Below, piece by piece: positions 8,559-18,517 of a stretch of DNA of 34,949 nt. Numbering within the stretch: position 1 is the first letter of the stretch; every line of letters begins with the position of its first letter. The stretch spans positions 1 to 34,949 of the forward strand of contig JANXYM010000088.1 in assembly GCA_025350045.1 (NCBI GenBank), in the 5' to 3' direction. The notes below the pieces were generated by a model, which was not told where the DNA came from, did no database searches, and saw only the letters and a program-made list of their open reading frames with translations. Both the position numbers and the translations under genes were made by a program. The DNA is from Methanomicrobiales archaeon (lineage in GTDB: Archaea > Halobacteriota > Methanomicrobia > Methanomicrobiales > Methanospirillaceae).

Positions 8559-9098
8559 ATGCACTTTTCAATGGATACTGATGATGTCCGGCTGAAAAAG
8601 CAACAGCTGACGGAAGAGATTGAACGGCTGAAATCGGAACTTGATGAAAAAACCCTTGTCGCAGAGGAGCGGCTCAACCGGTTGAAATACCTCCAGTCAG
8701 ATTTTGATAATTACCGTAAATGGTCTGAAAAGGAGAAAGGAGCGATTATTGCACTCGCAAACGAGAACCTGATCAAAGACCTCTTAGTTATACTCGATGA
8801 TTTCGAACGGGCGCTGCCTGCTCTTGAACAGGAACAAAACAGGGCAGGGGTCGGGATGGTCCAGAAAAAGTTCTTAAAAATCCTGGCCTCATATGGGCTG
8901 CAACCCATTGAGTGCCTGGGGAAAAAATTCGATCCGCATTTTCACGAGGTACTCTGCAAGGAGCAATGCGATAAGGAGCCTGACACGGTTATGAGCGAGA
9001 TCGAAACAGGCTACCAGCTGAAATCGAAAGTCATCAGACCCTCAAAAGTACTGATTGCAGAAAACATGAGAAACAATGAAGGTGAGAACAATGGGTAA
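8559..9098 (+). CDS. grpE: GrpE nucleotide exchange factor
   Basis: Releases ADP from DnaK in the heat-shock chaperone cycle. 179 residues: a long N-terminal coiled coil ([34 protein letters not shown]) leading into the conserved FDNYRKW segment, then the beta-wing domain with FDPHFHEVL and [20 protein letters not shown] at the C-terminus, all GrpE signatures. A second in-frame ATG at 8571 is also possible. It overlaps dnaK by eight bases, so the two are translationally coupled. This operon is bacterial in origin and found in only part of the Archaea, including many methanogens. Confidence 0.95.
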   Translation: MHFSMDTDDVRLKKQQLTEEIERLKSELDEKTLVAEERLNRLKYLQSDFDNYRKWSEKEKGAIIALANENLIKDLLVILDDFERALPALEQEQNRAGVGMVQKKFLKILASYGLQPIECLGKKFDPHFHEVLCKEQCDKEPDTVMSEIETGYQLKSKVIRPSKVLIAENMRNNEGENNG

Positions 9099-10977
9099 AG
9101 AGAAGATTATCGGAATTGATCTTGGGACTTCCAACAGTGAAGGTGCAGTGATGCTTGGCGGCAAACCGACTATTATCCCCTCGGCAGAAGGTGCAACGGT
9201 TGCCGGAAAGATGTTTCCCTCGTATGTAGCATTCACCCCGGATGGCCAGCTGCTCGTCGGTGAACCGGCGCGGCGGCAGGCCGTGAGCAATCCCGAAGGT
9301 ACGGTTACTGCAGCAAAACGAAAGATAGGAACCGATCACATTTACAAAATTTATGGCAAGGAATACACGCCCCAGCAGATCTCGGCATTCCTCCTCCAGA
9401 AGATAAAGCGGGATGCAGAAGCATTTCTCGGAGAAACGGTGACAAAGGCCGTAATCACCGTCCCTGCCTATTTCAACGACAACCAGAGGACGGCAACAAA
9501 GGATGCAGGCAAAATTGCCGGACTCGATGTTGTCAGGCTGGTCAATGAGCCCACTGCTGCATCGATGGCATACGGTCTCGACCGCGCCGGGGAATACAAG
9601 ATTCTTGTCTTTGACCTTGGCGGGGGCACGCTCGATGTGACCATCATGGAATTCGGCGGCGGGACATTTACGGTCCTTGCCACCTCCGGCGATACCCAGC
9701 TGGGCGGTACCGACATGGATAACACAATTTACGAGTGGATTGCGGATGAATTCAAAAAATACGAAGGTATCGATCTCAGAAACGACAAGATGGTGATCAC
9801 CCGGTTAAAAGAAGCTGCTGAAAAGGCAAAGATCGAACTTTCCACCGTGCTTGAAACCGAGATCAACCTCCCCTATGTCACCGCCAACCAGGCCGGTCCC
9901 AAACATCTCTCGATGAAGCTGAGCCGCTCGAAACTCGAACAGCTGATTGAACCTATCATAAAGCGCTGCATCCACCCGTTCGAACAGGCATTAAAAGATG
10001 CAAAACTTACCAAAAATGATATCCAGAAAGTGATCCTTGTCGGAGGGCCAACCCGGATGCCGGTAGTCCAGAAGTTCATCGAGGACCATGTGGGCAGGAA
10101 GGTGGAGCGGGGGATCGACCCGATGGAATGCGTGGCAATCGGTGCATCCATCCAGGGGGGCATCCTTGGCGGCGAGATCACGGACATGGTGCTTTTGGAC
10201 GTGACGCCCCTGACGCTGGGTATCGAGACCCTCGGGGCCGTGAGGACACCATTGATCGAGCGGAACACTACGATCCCCACAAAAAAGAGCCAGATCTTTT
10301 CTACCGCAGCGGATTTCCAGACCGCTGTTACCGTCCACGTGCTTCAGGGTGAACGCCCCATGGCGGCAGACAACGTGAGTCTCGGGCAGTTCAATCTTGT
10401 CGGCATTCCCCCGGTACCCCGGGGCATTCCCCAGATAGAAGTCTCATTCGACATCGATGCATCGGGCATTCTGAATGTATCTGCAAAGGATCTCGGTACC
10501 GGTAAAGAGCAGAAGATGACGATCACGGCCTCGACCAAACTCGGAGAATCCGATGTCAAAAAGATGGTGAATGAGGCAAAAGAATTCGAAGAGCAGGACA
10601 AACAAAGAAAAGAGGAAGTCGAGGTCCGCAATACTGCAGATTCCCTCATCTATACGGCTGAAAAAACAAAATCCGATCTTGCCGGAAAAATAAGTGCCGA
10701 TCTCATTGACAAAGTGAATGCTGCAATAGTCGGGGTAAAGGCAGCACTGGAAGGAAAAGATACTGCAAAGATCAAGGCAGAGATGGAAAAACTCCAGAAA
10801 GTGCTCGGAGAGGCCGGGTCTGCGGTATACGAGCAAGCTGCCCGGCAGCAACAGACACAACAGGCACAACAGCAACAGGCAGGTCCTGCAGGAAATGAAC
10901 GTTCCCGGCAGGAGACGACCGGCCCGGGCGGGGAAAAGGTCGTTGATGCCGATTTCAAGGTAAAGGATGAGGAATAG
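9091..10977 (+). CDS. dnaK: Molecular chaperone DnaK (Hsp70)
   Basis: ATP-dependent Hsp70 chaperone of 628 residues. Phosphate-1 loop [14 protein letters not shown] near the N-terminus, [13 protein letters not shown] and [15 protein letters not shown] in the ATPase domain, [11 protein letters not shown], and [11 protein letters not shown] at the linker to the substrate domain. The C-terminus is Gln-rich ([11 protein letters not shown]) and ends [11 protein letters not shown], close to the usual bacterial tail. Most Hsp70s have DLGTTNS and CVAV in the first motif; here Ser and Glu-Gly replace two positions. ATG 9091 is chosen because AAGGTGAG at 9080-9087 precedes it; an in-frame ATG at 9076 is less likely. 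Middle gene of grpE-dnaK-dnaJ. Confidence 0.97.
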   Translation: MGKEKIIGIDLGTSNSEGAVMLGGKPTIIPSAEGATVAGKMFPSYVAFTPDGQLLVGEPARRQAVSNPEGTVTAAKRKIGTDHIYKIYGKEYTPQQISAFLLQKIKRDAEAFLGETVTKAVITVPAYFNDNQRTATKDAGKIAGLDVVRLVNEPTAASMAYGLDRAGEYKILVFDLGGGTLDVTIMEFGGGTFTVLATSGDTQLGGTDMDNTIYEWIADEFKKYEGIDLRNDKMVITRLKEAAEKAKIELSTVLETEINLPYVTANQAGPKHLSMKLSRSKLEQLIEPIIKRCIHPFEQALKDAKLTKNDIQKVILVGGPTRMPVVQKFIEDHVGRKVERGIDPMECVAIGASIQGGILGGEITDMVLLDVTPLTLGIETLGAVRTPLIERNTTIPTKKSQIFSTAADFQTAVTVHVLQGERPMAADNVSLGQFNLVGIPPVPRGIPQIEVSFDIDASGILNVSAKDLGTGKEQKMTITASTKLGESDVKKMVNEAKEFEEQDKQRKEEVEVRNTADSLIYTAEKTKSDLAGKISADLIDKVNAAIVGVKAALEGKDTAKIKAEMEKLQKVLGEAGSAVYEQAARQQQTQQAQQQQAGPAGNERSRQETTGPGGEKVVDADFKVKDEE

Positions 10978-10990
10978 TCCTTAAAAAACC

Positions 10991-12055
10991 ATGGCAGAGA
11001 AAGATTATTACGAGATCCTCGGCGTGAAAAAAGAGGCATCGCAGGATGATATAAAAAAGTCATTCCGGCAGCTTGCACGAAAGTTTCACCCGGATCTCAA
11101 CAAGGGGAGCAAGGAGGCCGAGGAGAAATTCAAGGAGATCAACGAGGCCTACCAGATCTTGGGTGATCCCCAGAAAAAAGCCCAGTATGATCAGGTCGGC
11201 CACGCGGAATTCCGGCCCGGTGACGCTGCCGGGTATAAACCGCCCAGTTATGATGACCTGTTCAGGGATTTTGGCCTTGGGGATATTTTCGATGCCTTTT
11301 CCGGCACTTCTCCCCGGGCTGCCCGGCAGCGCAGCGGTGCGGATCTCCGGTACGAGATCGAGATCTCCTTAGCCGATGCTTTTTACGGTACGAAAAACAC
11401 GGTCGGGGTGCCCCATCATTTCGCCTGCGGGACCTGCCATGGTGCGGGAGCAGAACCGGGTTCTGTGCGGGAATGTCCTACCTGCAACGGTACCGGTGAG
11501 GTCCGCAACGTGCAGAGGGCCGGCAACCGCCAGATGGTGAATATCGCGGTCTGCCCGACCTGCCGGGGACAGGGTAAGATCATCGACAAACCCTGCCAGG
11601 CCTGCAAAGGGAAAGGGACAATGCAGAAGGTGCGGAGGATTGAAGTATCAGTCCCCCGTGGCGTGGAAGATGGCCAGTTCCTGCGGATCCCCGGTGAAGG
11701 GGAACCCGGTGAGAACAACGGACCTCCCGGCGACCTGTATGCCGTGATCCATATCCGTCCGGACCGCACCTTCGAGCGCAAAGGTGCGGATCTCTACAGT
11801 TCAGTCATTATCAGACTCGAAACTGCCCTTCTTGGCGGGGAAGAGGTTGTGCCTACCCTCACGGGCACAGCGCACATAAAAATCCCCCCCGGCACCCAGA
11901 GCCATACGCTGTTCCGGCTCAGGGAGCAGGGAATGCCTTACCTGAATTCCGATAAGCGCGGAGATCTGCTGGTAAAGACGCTCGTGAAAATCCCGGAAAA
12001 ATTGTCCACGAAACAGGAAGAACTGGTAAAAGAGGCTTTTTGTTCCCGAGGGTAA
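10991..12055 (+). CDS. dnaJ: Molecular chaperone DnaJ (Hsp40)
   Basis: Co-chaperone that stimulates DnaK ATPase and delivers substrates. 354 residues: J domain at 1-68 with the HPD motif (FHPDLN), then a short linker, a zinc domain with four Cys-x2-Cys-x-Gly-x-Gly-type repeats ([32 protein letters not shown]), and the C-terminal substrate-binding domain. The usual Gly/Phe-rich region is short and has few glycines (residues about 75-110), giving a smaller protein than E. coli DnaJ at 376 residues. It begins 13 bases after dnaK, in the same operon. Confidence 0.96.
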   Translation: MAEKDYYEILGVKKEASQDDIKKSFRQLARKFHPDLNKGSKEAEEKFKEINEAYQILGDPQKKAQYDQVGHAEFRPGDAAGYKPPSYDDLFRDFGLGDIFDAFSGTSPRAARQRSGADLRYEIEISLADAFYGTKNTVGVPHHFACGTCHGAGAEPGSVRECPTCNGTGEVRNVQRAGNRQMVNIAVCPTCRGQGKIIDKPCQACKGKGTMQKVRRIEVSVPRGVEDGQFLRIPGEGEPGENNGPPGDLYAVIHIRPDRTFERKGADLYSSVIIRLETALLGGEEVVPTLTGTAHIKIPPGTQSHTLFRLREQGMPYLNSDKRGDLLVKTLVKIPEKLSTKQEELVKEAFCSRG

Positions 12056-12135
12056 CTGCCCCACAAAAAGGTACGGCAGGAGAAGAATGCAAAATGGGTT
12101 CTTCAATTACGACAGGTTGCGGGAAATGGCCGGAT

Positions 12136-12195
12136 TACTCCGTAACCGGAAGGCAGGCCCCGCCCGTCCCTGCTGAAACCCGGGGGCGGGCACAG
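12136..12195 (+). repeat. R element copy 1 (left-end fragment)
   Basis: Carries the left-end signature of the R family (tactccgtaaccggaaggc, the C-rich block, then aaacccgggggc) and breaks off before the middle hairpins. It follows the chaperone operon. Confidence 0.6.
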
Positions 12196-12267
12196 CCCGA
12201 ACCATGAAGGAGGACGATAGGGTACAAAAATGACGGCTTTTTGATCTTTCTCTCCGTGCAGGTTCTT

Positions 12268-12636
12268 TTATTTCGTTTTCTCCCGGGTTTCCTTTACCCT
12301 GAATAAGGTAATTTTTTTTACCAGCTCGTACGGAATCGGCTTGTCAAGGGGGAATTGCACCGAGCCTTTCCCTCCAGGATAAAGCGATAATTCTTCTTTG
12401 AAGGCTTCAATTCCCGAAGATGCCGGATAAAAACCGATATGTTTTTTGAACGCTGCGAAATGCACTAAATTGCCGTTTTGTTTGAACGTGGGTATCCGGT
12501 AGCTGATTGCCTCAACGGCATCCGGGGCGGCATCGTGTATTGTCTGCCTCATTTTTTCCAGAATACATTGCACATCTTCAGGAAATGTTCCGATGTATTC
12601 ACCTATCGTAGTGAATTGCTTTTTGTCCATGGCCAT
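12268..12636 (-). CDS. DUF1801 (YdhG-like) small protein
   Basis: 122 residues matching the DUF1801 family of small cytoplasmic proteins related to YdhG. Recognisable parts: FTTIGEYIGTFPEDVQCILEKMRQTI at the start, EAISYRIPTFKQNGNLVHFAAFKKHIGFYP in the middle, and GKGSVQFPLDKPIPYELVKKI near the end. The function of the family is not established. The frame is open upstream to 12786, but that part is translated R-element DNA; ATG 12636 or 12630 gives the family-like start. Confidence 0.85.
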   Translation of the reverse strand: MAMDKKQFTTIGEYIGTFPEDVQCILEKMRQTIHDAAPDAVEAISYRIPTFKQNGNLVHFAAFKKHIGFYPASSGIEAFKEELSLYPGGKGSVQFPLDKPIPYELVKKITLFRVKETREKTK

Positions 12637-12720
12637 AGGAATCCGGTTGGGGCAGATCCTATTTTTTTCTTTGGGCCTTTTCGTTACCACAAGCGAACCG
12701 ATCCTGAGGATGGCGGGGCA

Positions 12721-12826
12721 GCCGTGGGCCGGTGATGGCAGACCGTTTGGCAATTGCCGGTACACGACGGGCACCGGAACCTGCACGTAACGGGGATTTT
12801 GGGAGGGTGAGGTACCGGCATGGGCC
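12721..12826 (+). repeat. R element copy 2 (right half)
   Basis: Contains the middle and right parts of R: gccggtgatggcagaccgtt, the gacgggcaccgg block, then gattttgggagggtgaggtac. The C-rich left half is missing or strongly degraded. Same orientation as the other copies although both neighbouring genes are on the minus strand. Confidence 0.6.
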
Positions 12827-12883
12827 GCGGGCTACACCGGGACCTGACGGAAGGTTCCCGGTCCCGTTGAATCCCCTGCCGTA

Positions 12884-13270
12884 TTACAGCGGTTCCGGCT
12901 CCCAGAGGCCGATTGCATTTCCCTCGGAATCCTGGATGATCGCAACCTGCCCGACTGTTTTTATCTCTTCTTTAGGCCGCATGATCCTGCCGCCCAGCGT
13001 CTCTACCTTTGCGAGTATCTTGTCAAGGTCATCAACAGTAACGAAGTTGATGATGGGCTCGGTCTGCTGCCGCTTGTACAGCAGGCCCATGTTCATGGTT
13101 CCTTCCTTTGCATTCCCGGTGAGGATATCCTGGAACTGCACGGAGGCCATCATTGCCGGGTCCATCGGGGTCCGGGTCGGTGCGATATTCCACCCGAGCA
13201 GGGTGTGGTAGAAGTGCTTTGCGCGCTCGACGTTGTCGGCCGGGATCTGGAAGAAAGCAATATTTGCCAT
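12884..13270 (-). CDS. VOC (glyoxalase/bleomycin-resistance) family protein
   Basis: 128-residue member of the vicinal oxygen chelate superfamily, a small metal-binding fold found in glyoxalases, dioxygenases and resistance proteins. Both beta-alpha-beta-beta-beta halves are visible: FFQIPADNVERAKHFYHTLLGW at the start and NFVTVDDLDKILAKVETLGG at about residue 75, ending in IIQDSEGNAIGLWEP. The reaction cannot be deduced. ATG 13270 fits the family start and lies about 27 bases downstream of an AT box (taaatatgat on the minus strand), suggesting a leaderless mRNA; the frame itself extends to 13294. Confidence 0.85.
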   Translation of the reverse strand: MANIAFFQIPADNVERAKHFYHTLLGWNIAPTRTPMDPAMMASVQFQDILTGNAKEGTMNMGLLYKRQQTEPIINFVTVDDLDKILAKVETLGGRIMRPKEEIKTVGQVAIIQDSEGNAIGLWEPEPL

Positions 13271-13457
13271 GAGCAGTGATAGACAGCGAATCATATTTAG
13301 GGTTTAGGGTGTATTTTCTCCCGTATTCCGGCCCGGTTCTCCTCTCATTTTTTTCGAGGGAACTAAGAGCACCCGGACCCCATTTAGTACCCCGGGCTAC
13401 GTATCCGGCCAGCCATCCCATTAAACAATAACAGGAAAATACTCACGTTAAAAAAAA

Positions 13458-13676
13458 TTAATCGTATTTTCCCAACAGCGCCGGGTTCTGCCTCCGGATC
13501 AACCAGCGCCTCACAAGAATTGCACATGCAATGAGGGCAATTACTCCAATAACCCCGGCAATAAGGGTAGTCAGAGGAATTGCAGTCACAGGTGTCCCTT
13601 CTACCGGTACTGGGGCTGTTCCGGTCGTGAAGAGCGGATAATCGATCTCCTTTTTTGCAGTTAAGAAAAATACGAA
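13458..13676 (-). pseudogene. C-terminal remnant of a membrane-anchored surface protein
   Basis: Read on the minus strand this frame encodes a Thr/Pro-rich stalk (TTGTAPVPVEGTPVTAIP), one hydrophobic span (LTTLIAGVIGVIALIACAILV), a basic stop-transfer segment (RRWLIRRQNP) and a stop at 13458-13460, followed by a T-tract on that strand. The frame is closed upstream by TAA at 13677-13679 and has no start codon. The composition is what one expects of the C-terminal anchor of methanogen S-layer or surface proteins, so a 5'-deleted gene is the best reading. Confidence 0.55.
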
Positions 13677-13717
13677 TTATCACAGTCTTTATACTACCCG
13701 GATGAGAATACACACTC

Positions 13718-14788
13718 ATGCGATTCCTTCAGTTGTCTCTCATCCTGATCCTGATAGTTGCCCTATGCGTCTGCGGGTGCACGACTTCATCACCGGCCCC
13801 GGTCCCTATGACCCCGGCAACCGCAGTCCCCGCACCATCCACCGGGTCCGGGGACTGGAAATTTGTCGTATTCGCAGATTCCCCCGACCCGGCGGGGAAC
13901 ACGACAACCGGGGTCAGTCCGGCCCTCATCCCGATTGCCAAAGCAATAGCCGAAGAGAAGCCGGACCTTGCCCTGTACATGGGTGACCTGGTCAACGGGT
14001 GGGAATTAACAAAAGCATCCCCGATGGCAGGCAATTACACGGGTCAGTTCGAAAACTGGATGAACTACGTTGCTCCTATCCACAATTACACTGACGGCAC
14101 CGGAATCCCGCTGTATGTAATCCGGGGTAACCACGAGGACGGTCCGAACCAGACCGTTGCTCCCCTTCTCGAGGCCTATCTCGCAACGGCGGCTGCCGGC
14201 ATGCCGGCAAACGGCCCGCCCGGTGAAGAGAAGCTGACGTATTCGTTCACGCACAAGGGTGCAAAATACCTCCTGAACGACAATTATATTGCACACAATG
14301 GTCAGAAAGAGACGGTGAACCAGAGCTGGGTCACCGGGCAGCTCACGCAGGATACCCGGCCATTCACGTTTGTCTTCGGGCATTCTCCCGCATACGCCGT
14401 GGTGAACGATACAAAAGAGAATGATTACTCCATTGACACTCATAGAACAGAGCGTGATATCTTCTGGAAGAGCCTGGCCGACAACAACGTCTCTGCCTAT
14501 TTCTGCGGGCATGCCCACCTGTATGTCAGGAGCGAATCACAAGGGGTCCTGCAGATAGTCAGCGGGAACGCCGGGGCACACGCGATAGCGTTCGATCCTG
14601 CGAATATCGATCCTGCTCTTACCCTGGAAAACCCACTAAAAACAATCGCCAAGGATGACCAGAGAGTCGGCTACCTTGTCATCACGGTCCACGAAGCTAC
14701 CGGGACGTTTGACGGGGTAGAGAAACAGTTGAACCCCGCGACCGGTTTGTGGGAAACCGGCGATACGTTCACCATTAAAACCCGGTGA
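13718..14788 (+). CDS. Secreted calcineurin-like metallophosphoesterase lipoprotein
   Basis: 356 residues. The N-terminus is a hydrophobic signal (LQLSLILILIVALCV) ending in a lipobox-like cysteine (CGCTTS) followed by a Pro/Thr-rich spacer, so the protein is exported and probably lipid-anchored. Metallophosphoesterase motifs in order: VVFADSPDP (an altered form of the usual D-x-H motif, with Ser in place of His), MGDLVNG, IRGNHED, GHSPAY and FCGHAHLYVR. The enzyme should hydrolyse a phosphate mono- or diester with two bound metals; the substrate is unknown. An AT box (tttatact) about 30 bases upstream fits a short leader. Confidence 0.87.
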   Translation: MRFLQLSLILILIVALCVCGCTTSSPAPVPMTPATAVPAPSTGSGDWKFVVFADSPDPAGNTTTGVSPALIPIAKAIAEEKPDLALYMGDLVNGWELTKASPMAGNYTGQFENWMNYVAPIHNYTDGTGIPLYVIRGNHEDGPNQTVAPLLEAYLATAAAGMPANGPPGEEKLTYSFTHKGAKYLLNDNYIAHNGQKETVNQSWVTGQLTQDTRPFTFVFGHSPAYAVVNDTKENDYSIDTHRTERDIFWKSLADNNVSAYFCGHAHLYVRSESQGVLQIVSGNAGAHAIAFDPANIDPALTLENPLKTIAKDDQRVGYLVITVHEATGTFDGVEKQLNPATGLWETGDTFTIKTR

Positions 14789-15091
14789 ACGCCGGGATAT
14801 CCTGACGGGGTGCACAATTCCACCCCCCTCATAAACCGGGGACACACGCACCACAATCTCACGTTACCCCCAGGGATGTTACGCATCCGTGGATTCCGGC
14901 AAATGTGATCCGGAGTCGGTTGCGACCAGAGCGGGTATCCGGTAAGCCATACAGTTAAACAGTTACAGCAGAATATTCAGAATAAAATCTCCGGTTTACA
15001 TCGGGATGACAGAGCTGCGGAGGGGGTCTGGGACACTTCACCTCCAGCGGGAACCTTGCTCCTTTTACCGGCCGGAACGGGATTGAATCAT

Positions 15092-16621
15092 ATGCAAACG
15101 GGTAAAGTATCAACGGGTATTCTGGTATGCTGCTTAATCCTTACCGGGTGTTATTTCCTGGCGGGATGTACCCAGACAGGACCGGATGCCGGCGTTGTGA
15201 AAAGCAACGCCATGGTTGTGAAGACAGACGCAGGCTCGGTATCAGGATTACAGCAGGGCGGGCTCCGGGTTTTCCACGGGATCCCGTTCGCGGCTCCCCC
15301 GACCGGGGACCTGCGCTGGAGACCACCCGCGCCGGTAAAACCCTGGGACGGCGTTAAGGAGACGAAGGAGTACTCAGCAACCTGTCCCCAGCCGGGATCC
15401 CCGGCTCCCCTGAACATGAGTGAGGACTGCCTGTACCTCAATGTCTGGACCCCGGCAAAAAGTGCTGATGAGAAACTGCCGGTCATGGTCTTTTTCTATG
15501 GCGGGGCATTCATGGATGTGGCCGGCTCCATGCCGCTCTATAACGGGACGACCCTTGCACAGAAAGGAGTCATTGTCGTTACGCCGAATTACCGGCTCGG
15601 CGCCCTCGGGTTCCTTGCCCATCCCCAGCTGGATAATGAATCCCCGCATAACGCTTCGGGCAATTACGGGATCATGGACCAGCAGGCTGCCCTGCAATGG
15701 ATCCAGCGGAATATTGACAAGTTTGGCGGCGACCCGGCCCGGGTGACCATATTCGGGCAGTCGGCAGGAGCCGAGAGTGTTCTCGTGCATGTTGCCAGCC
15801 CGACGAGCAAAGGGCTCTTTTCGCAGGCAATTTCCGAGAGCGGTCCTTTCTGGGCGCACGGGGCAACGATCAACGCTACGCACCCGAAAGCCTTTGCCGA
15901 ACAGCTCGGCATGGAGTATGCCGCCGGCCTCGGGTACTCCGGCCCGGATGCGATTGCCGAAATGCGACATTTAAGTCCCGAAGCCCTGATCAATGCAACG
16001 CAATCGCCGGCACCCGGGTTCTGGTCAACCCATACCGTCCAGTTCGAGCCAACGATCGATGGTTGGATTCTCCCGGACTCCATGGACAACCTGTACCTTT
16101 CCCATAAGGAGAGCCCGGTCCCCCTTATGATCGGGAACAATGCCAATGACGGGACCACGCTCTCTGCTAACGCCAACATGACCGTCCCGGAGTACGTGAG
16201 TTTCATTAAGGGCAGGTTCGGCAATGATACCGGTGCGGTCCTTGCAAAATATCCCGCCAACTCGACTGCCGAAGTCCAGCTCCGGCTGGCCCAGCTCATG
16301 ACCGACTACGATTTTTCTGACTCGGTAAAGTTTGCAGCGGGTTCCATGGGAGACATCAGCCCGGGCACGTACGTGTACCGGTACAGCTATATCCTGCCCG
16401 GACAGCCCAACGGAGCCTTCCATGGCAGCGAGACCCTCCTGTTGTTCGGGGTGCCGGTCCCGGCGGACCCGGTGGTTACTGGCAACGTTGTGGATCTCTG
16501 GACCCGGTTTGCCAAGACAGGAAACCCGAACGGCGGCATGAATGTCACCTGGCCGAACTACACCCGGCAGAAGGGCCAGTATCTCGATATCAATAGTACC
16601 CCTTCCGTGATGACGGGTTAA
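15092..16621 (+). CDS. Carboxylesterase type B, secreted lipoprotein
   Basis: 509 residues of the alpha/beta-hydrolase carboxylesterase/cholinesterase family. Signal segment and lipobox at LVCCLILTGCYFLAGC. Family motifs: GIPFAAPPTGDLRW, EDCLYLNVWTP, FFYGGAF (oxyanion hole), and the nucleophile elbow FGQSAGAES with Gln rather than the more common Glu before Ser. The acidic triad position is in NNANDGTT (Asp where many members have Glu), and the histidine in GAFHGSE. It hydrolyses carboxylic esters, substrate unknown. The frame opens at 15056, but ATG 15092 gives a normal signal peptide. It ends before a T-tract. Confidence 0.9.
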   Translation: MQTGKVSTGILVCCLILTGCYFLAGCTQTGPDAGVVKSNAMVVKTDAGSVSGLQQGGLRVFHGIPFAAPPTGDLRWRPPAPVKPWDGVKETKEYSATCPQPGSPAPLNMSEDCLYLNVWTPAKSADEKLPVMVFFYGGAFMDVAGSMPLYNGTTLAQKGVIVVTPNYRLGALGFLAHPQLDNESPHNASGNYGIMDQQAALQWIQRNIDKFGGDPARVTIFGQSAGAESVLVHVASPTSKGLFSQAISESGPFWAHGATINATHPKAFAEQLGMEYAAGLGYSGPDAIAEMRHLSPEALINATQSPAPGFWSTHTVQFEPTIDGWILPDSMDNLYLSHKESPVPLMIGNNANDGTTLSANANMTVPEYVSFIKGRFGNDTGAVLAKYPANSTAEVQLRLAQLMTDYDFSDSVKFAAGSMGDISPGTYVYRYSYILPGQPNGAFHGSETLLLFGVPVPADPVVTGNVVDLWTRFAKTGNPNGGMNVTWPNYTRQKGQYLDINSTPSVMTG

Positions 16622-16628
16622 CAGAATC

Positions 16629-16646
16629 ACTTTTTTTTAAAAAAAT
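16629..16646. terminator. T-tract after carboxylesterase
   Basis: Eight T followed by seven A, usable as a termination signal after the carboxylesterase gene and potentially on the opposite strand. Confidence 0.5.
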
Positions 16647-16700
16647 CGTACGGTTGAAGATTTTTCGCCCGGGGTCCGGCCGGGATAGTTCCGGGCGGAA

Positions 16701-16871
16701 TCCCACCCGCCACGCTGGGGCACGGGGGCTGGTTGGGTCTCAGCGTGGCGGTGCAACCGGAGCCGGCGAGCGTGGGGCGTGGGGTAATTGCCGGTACAGG
16801 ACGGGCACCGGAACGTGCAGGTACCGGGGATTTTTGGAGAGAATGCGGTACCGGCAGGGTTGAGTTACTCC
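16701..16871 (+). repeat. R element copy 3 (diverged)
   Basis: Degraded in its left part (cacgggggctggttgggtct, then the variant gtgcaaccggagccggcgag) but clear in its right part (ggtaattgccggtacagg, acgggcaccgg, gtaccggggattttt, gcggtacc, ttactcc). Same orientation as the rest. The remainder of 16.87-17.16 kb holds no gene I can support, only the AT-rich promoter region of the next gene (tataaattg near 17099). Confidence 0.6.
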
Positions 16872-17162
16872 TGAACAAGAAGGAAGGACTCTGAAATCTG
16901 CCGGGGTATCAGGGGATCGGATTACCGAAAAAGCATTGCATGATCTCCGGGTATGATGGGCGAAGCAGAAGGAGATGCTTTAACATCGTTAATTTTGCCC
17001 AGTGGATTATCCTGGTCAAACGTTCGACATACTTTCCGCCGCAGGATCACATTCTGACACCGGAATTCCGGGATTATTCGTATCATTATTATTATCGTTA
17101 TAAATTGCCACAATGATTATTTACCCCACCGCATATTGTCTAGATGGAACCTGTGATTCCTT

Positions 17163-18059
17163 ATGAAAAACCCTGCTTATGTCGTACTTTGCGTTACAGT
17201 ATGCGCAATTGTTCTGGCTGCCGGATGCACGCAGAACACCCCGGCACCTGCTGCGAACCCTGTTGCAACAGCACCGGTTACACCGTCCTTACCTTCGGCT
17301 TCGATTAAAACCATCACCACTTCACTCGGGACAGTCCTCACGGATACACGGGGTATGACCCTCTATTTCTTTGCACGTGACCGTCCCGGCAGCGGGAACA
17401 GCACCTGCGCCGGAAAATGCGCCACGATCTGGCCGGTCTTTTACACGAATTCCCCCGTTGTTTCCCCACCTCTTGCAGCCTCCGACTTCACCGTGATCAC
17501 TCGCGATGATGGTACACCGCAGACCAGCTACAAGGGCTGGCCGCTCTACTACTATCAGGGAGATGTAAACGCCGGCGACATGAAAGGGGAGGGTATAACC
17601 GGGAACTGGTTTGTTGCAAAACCCGACTACTCTGTTATGCTCTTTCAGCAGCCCGCTGTAGGTGAATTCTTAACAGATGGATCCGGCAGGACACTGTATT
17701 TCTTTGCATCCGACACGTCAGGGGTAACAGCCTGTACAGGTGCATGCATTGCTAACTGGCCGCCGTTTTCGTCCGGCCCGCTTGTAGCGCCATCGACCCT
17801 GAAAAACACAGATTTTTCCGGGGGTAAACGTGCGGATGGCGGCATGCAGTCCCTGTACCAGAACCGGCCGCTCTATTATTTCATCAAGGACACTAAACCC
17901 GGAGACATAAATGGGCAGGGCGTGAACAATGTCTGGTTCGTGGCAAACATGTCCGGGTTCGTACCTTTGGCCCCGACAGCGGTACCGACTACACCTCCGG
18001 TTCCAACTCCGACGCCAACCTTTGATTATGGAGGCAGCAGTGGTGGCGGCGGCTACTGA
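17163..18059 (+). CDS. Lipoprotein with two Lipoprotein_15 (COG4315-like) repeats
   Basis: 298 residues. Signal and lipobox at VCAIVLAAGCTQ. Two copies of the 'secreted repeat of unknown function' follow, one at about residues 50-150 and the other at about 165-265. Each contains a TLYFFA strand, a Cys-x3-Cys in an acidic loop followed by W-P (STCAGKCATIWPVF; TACTGACIANWPPF), a plain Y-K/N-x-x-PLYY strand, and a W-F-V-A end. A Thr/Pro linker and a Gly-rich tail (GGSSGGGGY) close the protein. It is extracytoplasmic; function unknown. An AT box (ttataaattg) lies about 60 bases upstream. Confidence 0.85.
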   Translation: MKNPAYVVLCVTVCAIVLAAGCTQNTPAPAANPVATAPVTPSLPSASIKTITTSLGTVLTDTRGMTLYFFARDRPGSGNSTCAGKCATIWPVFYTNSPVVSPPLAASDFTVITRDDGTPQTSYKGWPLYYYQGDVNAGDMKGEGITGNWFVAKPDYSVMLFQQPAVGEFLTDGSGRTLYFFASDTSGVTACTGACIANWPPFSSGPLVAPSTLKNTDFSGGKRADGGMQSLYQNRPLYYFIKDTKPGDINGQGVNNVWFVANMSGFVPLAPTAVPTTPPVPTPTPTFDYGGSSGGGGY

Positions 18060-18171
18060 TACCTAAATTTTTTTAAGACAGGATGGCAGAAGGCCGGAAG
18101 CAGATTTTCCCGGCAGGCCCGGTTGATCCGGAAAACATTTTTGATGGGGTATTTCAATCCGGTTTATGGGA

Positions 18172-18278
18172 TTTTTGCGTCACTTGCGTCACATTGCCAG
18201 CATTTTCCGGGATCTTTTTTGTACATTTTTCTCGTACAAGATCCCGGAAACCAGGTACAATGTGCCGGAAGTGCCGGA
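18172..18278 (+). repeat. H element copy 1
   Basis: Core stem TTTCCGGGATCTT (18204-18216) pairs perfectly with AAGATCCCGGAAA (18238-18250); inside it GTAC at 18221-18224 can pair with GTAC at 18234-18237. The left flank has the 9-mer TTGCGTCAC twice in tandem (18176-18193), and the right flank gtgccggaagtgccgg is also a doubled motif that partly pairs with it. Conserved sequence is shared with copies at 22.45-22.76, 24.46 and 32.5 kb. Confidence 0.75.
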
Positions 18279-18390
18279 GGGTTGAAAGCGACCACCTGGC
18301 AACAATCTGCCGGCACACCAGCACGCGTGAGATCGCCGCACCGGGTTTGGCTGTTGCCGGCGTTTTTGGGGCCCGGGAGAATTCATGACA

Positions 18391-18448
18391 GAGGTTTTTG
18401 GGAGAGGGAAAGGTACCGGATAGGGCTCTGTTACTCCGGAACCGGAAG
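18391..18448 (+). repeat. R element copy 4 (right-end fragment plus start of a new unit)
   Basis: Shows gtttttgggagaggg, ggtaccgg, agggctctg, then ttactccggaaccggaag, which is the left-end signature of R. It therefore looks like a right end joined to a left end. Confidence 0.6.
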
Positions 18449-18517
18449 TATGGATGGCAGGGGGCAAAAAACCGGGTACGACCACCATTAAGCCCTATCA
18501 GGAACAAGCGAATACAC

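Noticed and set aside
13285-13312. tttagggtttaggg, resembling a plant-type telomere repeat
   Set aside because: Only two copies and it overlaps the promoter region of the VOC gene; chance in an archaeal chromosome.
13384-13719. 111-residue minus-strand frame with several cysteines
   Set aside because: It is out of frame with the convincing surface-anchor remnant in the same interval and shows no family features.
15374-16630. Minus-strand frames of about 200 residues opposite the carboxylesterase
   Set aside because: Shadows of a convincing carboxylesterase gene; no motif or initiation signal of their own.
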